Shown here: one piece after another, positions 1-11,115 of the stretch | Numbering within the stretch: the first letter of the stretch is position 1 | Layout of the letters: each line of letters opens with the position of its first letter | NCBI GenBank assembly: GCA_028565635.1 | Contig: JAOXYB010056256.1 | Coordinates: 1 to 11,115 of the forward strand | Length of the DNA stretch: 11,115 nt | DNA from: Phoronis ovalis | Lineage: Eukaryota > Phoronida > Phoronidae | Direction of reading: 5' to 3' | The notes under the pieces: model-generated | What the model was told of the DNA's origin: nothing | Seen by the model: only the letters and a program-made list of their open reading frames with translations | Databases searched by the model: none | Position numbers and translations under genes: made by a program

Positions 1-175
1 TAGCCAACGGTGCCTGTTAATGCGGCGCAACACACTTATCTTTGTCGAATTATTGTCGAATCTATGACCGCTACGATTGTTTTAGCCCCATCGGATATTC
101 GACGGATATTGAAGAATTCGTTGGATATTCGCCGTCGTAGCCGAACGAATTTATATTCATTTCGCGCTGTGTCTT
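1..175. other. CpG-dense segment with CGGATATT and TTGTCGAAT repeats
   Basis: About 18 CpG dinucleotides fall in the first ~170 bases, far denser than elsewhere in the window. TTGTCGAAT occurs at 42-50 and 53-61; GGATATT occurs at 93, 104 and 123. AATTCGTT (115-122) and AACGAATT (144-151) form an inverted pair. The 65-codon open frame here shows no recognisable domain. It could be the edge of a young repeat insertion or of an unmethylated element continuing left of the window. Confidence 0.5.
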
Positions 176-390
176 CTGGTAGGTTTTATTTGTATTTAGA
201 AGAGTAGTTGTTGGTTTTTAAGTACATGAACTAACCAATTCTCTATTTACTGGTTTCATCTTTTCATCTAAGAGTCATACTAAATTAAAAATTCTGTTCA
301 ATAGTTAAGGCATGTTAACCCATTCAGATGTAAAAATAGTGAAATAAACATTGCATGAGGATATGTCCGAAAGTTCAGGCCGTCAGACAC

Positions 391-737
391 TTTTTCAAAA
401 GGGGGGTGCGTTTGTGGTGTTTTGAGAATTACCGATTTGAGAAAATATCAGTTCAGTAAACCAAAAAAAGGTTGCTGAAACGTCTCCGTGCTGTCAGAAA
501 AAAAGGTCCCCTGCTGCCAGATAAAATTGACAAGCAAAAAAAAAAAAAGGCCGCCTACGTTCAGTGGTGTGTCTCTGCCTGTCAATTCAAAAATAGGCGC
601 CGTACTATTTCAAGGGGGGATGCGTTTACTATTTCAAAAGAGGGGTGCGTTAACATTACGTTAATGGTCCTCCCATTTCAAAAGGGGGGTGCGTTAACAT
701 TACATGGGTTACCCCCATTTCAAAAGAGGGGTGCAAC
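391..737 (+). repeat. Five copies of a TTTCAAAAGRGGGGTGCG motif
   Basis: Near-identical copies lie at 393-410, 608-624 (slightly altered), 632-649, 676-693 and 718-735. The copies at 632 and 676 share the extension TTAACATTAC. The spacing is irregular (44, 42 and longer steps), so this is not a clean tandem array. A GTACTRTT sequence near AATAGGCG recurs on both sides (592-608 and 774-788), hinting at a larger duplication. An A13 run lies at 536-548. The plus frame is open through 472-834, but the product is low-complexity and unlike a protein family. Probably remnants of a mobile element; the family is not identified. Confidence 0.6.
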
Positions 738-840
738 GGGCCTGAAGTTGCCTCAAAAATCATATCAAATGTCCAATAGGCGTACTGTTCCAATAAACAT
801 CTTGCTAGTTAATCTTTACAATTTTACCCCTTGATTTGAT

Positions 841-1245
841 TTTGATAAATATTTTTGACAATTTCTATCTCTTACGCACATCATAAATATGAAGGGACAT
901 ATTCGCAGATAATTTTAATTGTCACCATTTTTAATCAATATAAAAAGAAATAAAAAATATGTGAAAATAGCTTATAGTTTATTTGGTCGTGGTAATTCTA
1001 TTTTTTCTTATTTATTATTCTAATTCTACGTGTTTTTGTGCTTGACCAGTATTCACTATGTCTTTTGGAATTCTACCATTTCATTATTTACATTGAATTG
1101 TTAAAACCAATAAGAGTTTTATATATCCTAGGTAAAGGCCATTCTCATTTATAGATAAATTAAATTTCGTTAAATTTAGATAAAATATATTTAGTAACCT
1201 ATTAAATGTGTAGTGAGTATTTATGATTTTTTTAAATTTACAAAA
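841..1245. other. AT-rich spacer, nothing recognised
   Basis: Non-coding AT-rich sequence between the G-run motif cluster and the minisatellite. No coding frame, RNA gene or repeat could be supported on either strand. Confidence 0.7.
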
Positions 1246-2590
1246 CTGGACACTAAGCACCAGTGCTTCCACTTTACAAATTGCAGATATCAATTTCTGA
1301 TAATGATATTCTCAGAGTATGTGATGAGTGTTAAGAGACTGAACACCAGGTGGTGTTTCACCACTAGGTGTCTCTAGTTTACAAACTGTAGAAACTGCAG
1401 AAACTGTAAAGCAACTTTGACAGTTTGTGGAGAAGGTTGTTCTCAGAGTAGTCATCAGGGTTTTAGTGCTAAGAGTCTGGACACCAGAGGGAGTTCTGCC
1501 ACTAGGTGTCGCTAGTTTACAAACTGTAGAAACTGCAAAGCAACTTTGACAGTTTGTGGAGAAGGTTTTTCTCAGAGTAGTCATCAGGGTTTTAGTGCTA
1601 AGAGTCTGGACACCAGAGGGAGTTCTGCCACTAGATGTCGCTAGTTTACAAACTGCAGAAACTGTAAAGCAACTTTGACAGTTTGTGGAGAAGGTTGTTC
1701 TCAGAGTAGTCATCAGGGTTTAAGTGTTAAGAGTCTGGACACCAGAGGGAGTTCTGCCACTATGTGTCGCTAGTTTACAAACTGTAGAAACTGCAGAAAC
1801 TGTAAAGCAACTTTGACAGTTTTTGGAGAAGGTTGTTTACAGAGTAGTCACTAGGTGTTTAATGTTAAGAGGCTGGACACCAGGGGGATTTCGCCACTAG
1901 GTGTCCCTAGTTTACAAACTAGAAACTGCAGAAACTGTAAAGACACTTTGACAGTTTCTGGGGAAGGTTGTTCTCAGAGTAGTCATTAGGTGTATTAAGA
2001 TGCTGGACACCAGGGGGAATTCTGCCACTAGATGTCTCTAGTTTACAAACTGCAGAAACTGTAAAGCAACTTTGACAGTTTGTGGAGAAGGTTGTTCTCT
2101 GAGTCGGCACTAGGTTTTTAGTGTTAAGAGGCTCGACACCAGGGGGATTTCTGCCACTAAGTGTCTCTAGTTTACAAACTGCAGAAACTGTAAAGCCACT
2201 TTGACAGTTTCTGGGGAAGGTTGTTCTCAGAGTAGTCACTAGGTGTGTTAAGATGCTGCACACCAGGGGGAATTCTTCCACTAGATGTCTCTAGTTTACA
2301 AACTGCAGAAACTGTAAAGACACTTTGACAGTTTGTGGAGAAGGTTGTTCTCAGAGTAGGCACTAGGTGTTTAGTGTTAAGAGGTTGGACACTAGGGGGA
2401 GTTCTGCCTCTAGGTTTGGGTATGTACCTTGGCATAGGCAAGATAAGTATGAAGGCAGTGTCACTAGGCAGAGTTCTGCCACTAGGTGTGGTATAGGCTT
2501 ACTATAGACCTATGATAGTATATTAGTTGACCACTAGGTGTAGCTAGTTTACAAATTGCCAGTTTCTGGTAGAAAGTGTGTAGAAACTGC
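1246..2590. repeat. Minisatellite/satellite array, about ten 124-138 bp units
   Basis: The landmark AGTTTACAAACT (or near match) starts at 1376, 1514, 1643, 1772, 1909, 2040, 2169, 2293 and 2546, giving steps of 138, 129, 129, 137, 131, 129, 124 and about 2 x 126. The interval 2415-2546 holds a worn unit, and 1246-1375 is a diverged left-edge unit. The 138 and 129 bp units differ by one copy of a 9-bp subrepeat, GAAACTGYA. Each unit holds an inverted pair ACAAACTGT/ACAGTTTGT (for example 1381-1389 and 1420-1428) and a second pair GACACC/GGTGTC (for example 1480-1485 and 1505-1510). Central units are the most alike and the ends are eroded, as expected of tandem arrays. No terminal repeats or target-site duplication of a transposon are evident. 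Confidence 0.93.
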
Positions 2591-3004
2591 ATATATAAGG
2601 GGGTATTGGCCATAGCTCCCGCATCAGGGCGCAATTAAAAGTCATAACGATAATAATTGACAAATTTATAAAAAAACTATCCGATTAAAGCTTCACAAAC
2701 ATTTTTCTTCAGCAGTTACTGAACTTGTATTCTTTAGCTATTCCTGGAAAGATTTCGACTTTATCTCAGTGTCTTTAACTTTATCAATCTATTTAAACGT
2801 GGGAATCTTGGTGAAGGCCATGGGATTGAGATAGAATCAAAAACTCTCAAAATAGCCTAAATTCGGGTTATTAAAAATATATCATAATTATGCCCATCTC
2901 ATCCCTAGAATCAGATCATGTTCTACTGTAGGTTGTATGTGATTTTCAGCCCTGGTGGGTAGTCGAGTCGTCACTTTTTGAAGCAATTGCTTTAAATCTT
3001 ACAC
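2591..3004. other. Spacer between the two repeat arrays, nothing recognised
   Basis: Starts with a TATATAAG string right after the last minisatellite unit, then AT-rich sequence with no open frame of interest. There is no evidence that the TATA-like string drives transcription. Confidence 0.65.
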
Positions 3005-4775
3005 ACGTAAAGCATCATTTGACACACTTTTCTATGTCATTCTAAAATGCTACCTAGCCTAACACATCCAACAACCTGTTTTTGTTCTTCATGAATCCAC
3101 CTTTGACTTATAGTCAACTCTGGTTCAGTCTGGTTTTTGTGGACCTCTTGGAAACAAGTAAGGCCACCAACTGGCCATCTTGGAAGTGATCTGGGTCAAA
3201 ATTTAAAATGACCTGCATGGTGACCTGTATTTACCCCGTAACAAATATGAAACTGATCGGATAACAATTGAAACAGTTATAGTGAGCAGAAAGTATATTA
3301 CGCACAATATATGTCGAAGATTAGGATCGGCATTTGACCCATTTAATTCTCAAGGTCATTTTAAAATGTCACAATCTGTAGCCTTCTTGAATCCAGTTTC
3401 AAATCGTCTAGGTAACGCTTCGTCTTCCGCCTAGTGTGTAATGCAAATAAAGTGACGTGACCTCTCGGGATAAAACAATATTAATAGTTGGCCATTTTGG
3501 AAGTAATCTGAGTCAAAAAAATAAATATGACATACACTTTGACCTGGGACTTTTGACCTATACTAACCCTGTATCAAATATGAATCTGATCAGATTGGAC
3601 AAAAACTGAAGTTGTTATTGTGACATACAATTTCGAGAACAAACATGGCCATCAGTCGGCCATATTGGAAGTAATCTGGGTCAAAATTACACCTGACCTG
3701 CACTTTTTGACCTGTACTTACCCTGTATCGAACATGAAAAAACTGGAAGCTCATCGGATAAAAACTGAAGCACTGCTGAGTTATGAAATAAAGAAAGTGT
3801 CACACGCAAAATGTCGAAGATTCGGATCGGCATTTGTGTTATTGTGAGACAAAGAATGAGTTACAAACAATGAAAAATGTCTAAGATTCGGATTGGCGTT
3901 TAACACAATGTTCAAGGTCATTCTAAAACGCCACCTAGCCTGTTACATACACCCACCAGCCTATAGCCTTGGTGAATCTACCTTTGACTTAATTTGTCCA
4001 TTCGATGATTCGTCTTTCTACAACAGGGAATTACAAACATGAGCACCAATCGGCCATATTGGAAGTTATCAAGGTCAAATTATTATGTACCTGCAATTTT
4101 GACAAGTATTTACCATGCCGAATATGAAGCTGATCGTGTAAAAACGTATGCAGTTATTGCGTTATGCACAAAACATCAAAGATTTGGATTGGCACTTGAC
4201 CCATTTCTCAAGGTTATTTTACAATGTCACATAGTTTATTACGCTAAACCATCTATGACCTTCTGAAATCCACCTTCAAATTGTCCAGTTCATGCTGCGT
4301 CTTTCTGGTATGCGATGCAACATGATGTGCCCTCTCGGTAACAAACATGGCCACCAGTCAGCCATCTTGGAAGTGATCCAGGTCAAAAATTTACCAGACT
4401 TGTACTTTGACCCATATTTTCGAAAACCAAACTGATTGAATAAAACTCGAGCGGTTATTGCGAGATAAAGTGTTACGCATAACGAAAAATGTCGAAGATT
4501 AAAATTGCCGCTTGACCCACTTTTCAATGTCATTCCAAAGTGTCACCTAGCCTATTACGCCCACCAGCCTATGGCCTTCAAGAATCCACCTTCGAATCGT
4601 CCAGTCAGTTTCGTCTTTCCCGCAACTCACGCAAAGTAACAGTCGGCCATATTCGAAGTAATCAAGGTCAAAATTATGACTGACCTGCAATTCGACCTGT
4701 ACTTATCCTGTACCATATATGAAGCTTATTAGGTAAAAACTGAAGCTGTTATCGCTAGAAAAAGAAAGTGTTATG
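3005..4775 (+). repeat. Diverged tandem repeat array, 285-395 bp units
   Basis: The unit head GGCCATNTTGGAAGTNATC begins at 3173, 3490, 3658, 4052, about 4360 and 4645. Each head is followed by a TGACCTGCA...TGACCTGTA...TTTACCCTGTA segment, CTGATCGGATAAAAACTGAAG, a GTCGAAGATTCGGATCGGC block, TCAAGGTCATTCTAAAATG, CACCTAGCCTATTAC, GAATCCACCTT and a CGGTAACAAACATGGCC tail. The array starts mid-unit near 3005 and ends mid-unit near 4775. The unit at 3490 is only 168 bp, lacking the back half. The unit at 3658 has an internal 66-bp duplication. No open frame is shared between units, so it is non-coding repeat DNA; the family name is not recognised. Confidence 0.9.
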
Positions 4776-5652
4776 CCGACTATGCATAGCCTACGACTAA
4801 CTTTCCATGCACTATGTGCGATGGATAACTATACTGAAAAAGATTGTTTAATAAAATCGCATAATTTTTGTAGGCTAACATTTATTTGGAAAATTTAAAA
4901 ACAAAATCATACATTTTTTAACAGCCAATGATAAAAATAACAGCACCTCTTCCAACATAAAAATAGATCGCCTATCAAATATATAAGGAATGGCATTAGT
5001 TTTCAAGCTTAACTTAGATTATGACAAAAACTTTCCAATCACATCTTTTTACTAACTTGATACTGTACGTGACAACTATTTAAAAGTACATTATTTTTAT
5101 CCATGAAAACATCATTACAAACTTATTATTAACATACTAGGATACAAATTTCATAACAACAATATCAACCAAATTTAAATATATTTAGGTTCTGATTCAC
5201 TGATTTACTGCATTGACAAAGATGTTTGGAGTCCCTGGGGGTCACATGGATCAAAGAATGGGTCCATATGCGCAAACGAGATATCACGTGAAAAGGGGAT
5301 ATTTCTTCATTGAGGCACGTAATGTGCGTTTTGCATTTAGGGTATATATTTAGCTAAATAGTGCAAAATAGTGTGTTGAGTCACAAAAACTAGATTTCTA
5401 AAGTAACATAAAGCATCATCATTTCAAAACAACTACAACAATCATAATTTTCCAATTTTTAAATTAATTATCTAATTACTGGAAAGTTTGAAAATATTAC
5501 ACTTTTTCCACATTCTACATAAAGTAAGTCGGAGACTAAATACAGCACTTTAATATAGACTTGAATCAGAGTCGCTGGAATCATAGTCAGTTGACAATCC
5601 TGGATATTTTCATTTCTGTATATAGTTGAAAGTACTTCAAGTATTTCTTTGG
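4776..5652. other. AT-rich 3' flank and probable 3' UTR of the CYP4 gene
   Basis: The part next to 5652 should be the 3' UTR of the minus-strand P450 gene, with the ATTAAA candidate at 5549-5554. The rest has no coding frame; a slightly GC-richer patch at 5220-5340 contains one CACGTG hexamer. No repeat family was recognised. Confidence 0.6.
5549..5554 (-). terminator. Candidate poly(A) signal (ATTAAA) of the CYP4 gene
   Basis: TTTAAT on the plus strand reads ATTAAA on the gene strand, about 100 nt past the stop codon, followed by a G/T-rich stretch (GTGCTGTATTT). This is the commonest variant of AATAAA. The region is AT-rich, so chance occurrence is possible; a canonical AATAAA lies much further away at 4886-4881. 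Confidence 0.35.
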
Positions 5653-10808
<5,156 letters not shown>

Positions 10809-10965
10809 CTAAAATGTTATCAAGCGCATATAGTCTGAGATAGGTGTATAACTATATTAAATTAAGAATAAAACATACTTTAGGCAAATCGTTGTTACAT
10901 TGTAACAAGAGGTCTGCGGGTGCAGTCAGATGCCCATCATATGATGTAGCTTCTGTAGTTGTAAA

Positions 10966-11115
10966 GCCATCTTTGTAAGGTTGGTAATAGAGGGAAAATC
11001 TTCAAAGTGATTTACATGAACATTACAAACAATCTGCGTTTTGACTTGTATTTACCCTGTACCAAACACGAAGATGATCGGATAAAAACTGAAGCAGTTA
11101 TTGCGTGACAAACAA
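10966..11115 (+). repeat. Partial copy of the 285-395 bp repeat, cut by the window edge
   Basis: TTTGACTTGTATTTACCCTG, then a CCAAACACGAAGATGATCGG segment and ATAAAAACTGAAGCAGTTATT, closely match the middle of the units at 3658 and 4052, in the same orientation. The match weakens leftwards; GCCATCTTTGTAAGG at 10966 may be the worn unit head. It lies upstream of the first visible CYP4 exon, so it is either in an intron or in the 5' flank. Confidence 0.85.

Noticed and set aside
472-834. 120-codon plus-strand open frame
   Set aside because: It runs through poly-A and the G-run motif repeats; the product is low-complexity and has no recognisable domain.
1312-2441. Long minus-strand open frames with repeated peptide units across the minisatellite
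   Set aside because: The 129 and 138 bp periods are multiples of three, so a frame that is open in one unit stays open in the next. Units of 124, 131 and 137 bp break it, and no signal peptide, splice logic or known domain is seen.
1246-2590. CRISPR array
   Set aside because: The whole ~130 bp unit is repeated with no unique spacers, and the window is animal DNA with introns.
2590-2602. TATATAAG string after the minisatellite as a promoter TATA box
   Set aside because: No gene, initiator or transcript evidence follows it on the plus strand; AT-rich context makes it expected by chance.
3620-4533. Several 75-85 codon open frames in the 300-400 bp repeat array
   Set aside because: The frames are not shared between repeat units, so selection on a protein is not supported.
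10879-11001. Open 41-codon minus-strand stretch ending at a GTATGT donor, considered as the missing upstream CYP4 exon
   Set aside because: Its phase (0) does not fit the next exon, which needs one preceding base; the frame ending in that phase has a stop (TAA). The peptide does not resemble the CYP4 segment expected there, and its upstream part overlaps the worn repeat copy. It may be chance.

Overview
The window looks like animal (metazoan) nuclear DNA. It is AT-rich, has long non-coding stretches with two different repeat arrays, and contains one split gene with GT-AG introns. The gene product is a clear family 4 cytochrome P450. The repeat style (diverged 300-400 bp units rich in AGGTCA half-sites, and short CTAGGTGTC-bearing minisatellite units) and the CYP4F-like protein suggest an invertebrate, possibly marine. 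The sequence alone does not settle the phylum.

Layout, left to right: 1-175 is a short CpG-dense segment. 390-740 holds five copies of a short TTTCAAAAG-G-run motif. 841-1245 is plain AT-rich DNA. 1246-2590 is a minisatellite or satellite array of about ten units with a 124-138 bp period. 2591-3004 has nothing recognisable. 3005-4775 is a second, more diverged array of roughly 300-400 bp units. 4776-5652 is AT-rich 3' flank with a possible poly(A) signal.

The right half (5653-10808, minus strand) holds nine exons of the CYP4 gene. All eight introns have GT-AG ends and compatible phases, and the joined reading frame is open for 405 codons to a TAA stop. The exons carry the C-helix WxxxR, the I-helix CYP4 signature, the K-helix ExxR, the PER motif and the heme-binding FxxGxRxCxG in the right order. 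The N-terminal ~115 residues (membrane anchor, proline hinge, start codon) lie beyond the right edge. The stretch 10966-11115 is another copy of the 300-400 bp repeat family, in the same orientation as the copies on the other side of the gene.

No new multi-gene system is visible; there is one gene. The points most worth a second look are: alanine in place of the glutamate that links heme covalently in most CYP4 enzymes; the internal architecture of the minisatellite (9-bp step size, two dyads per unit, CTCF/T-box-like motif); nuclear-receptor-type TCAAGGTCA sites and YY1-like motifs in the second repeat family; and a possible Helitron-type terminus inside an intron.
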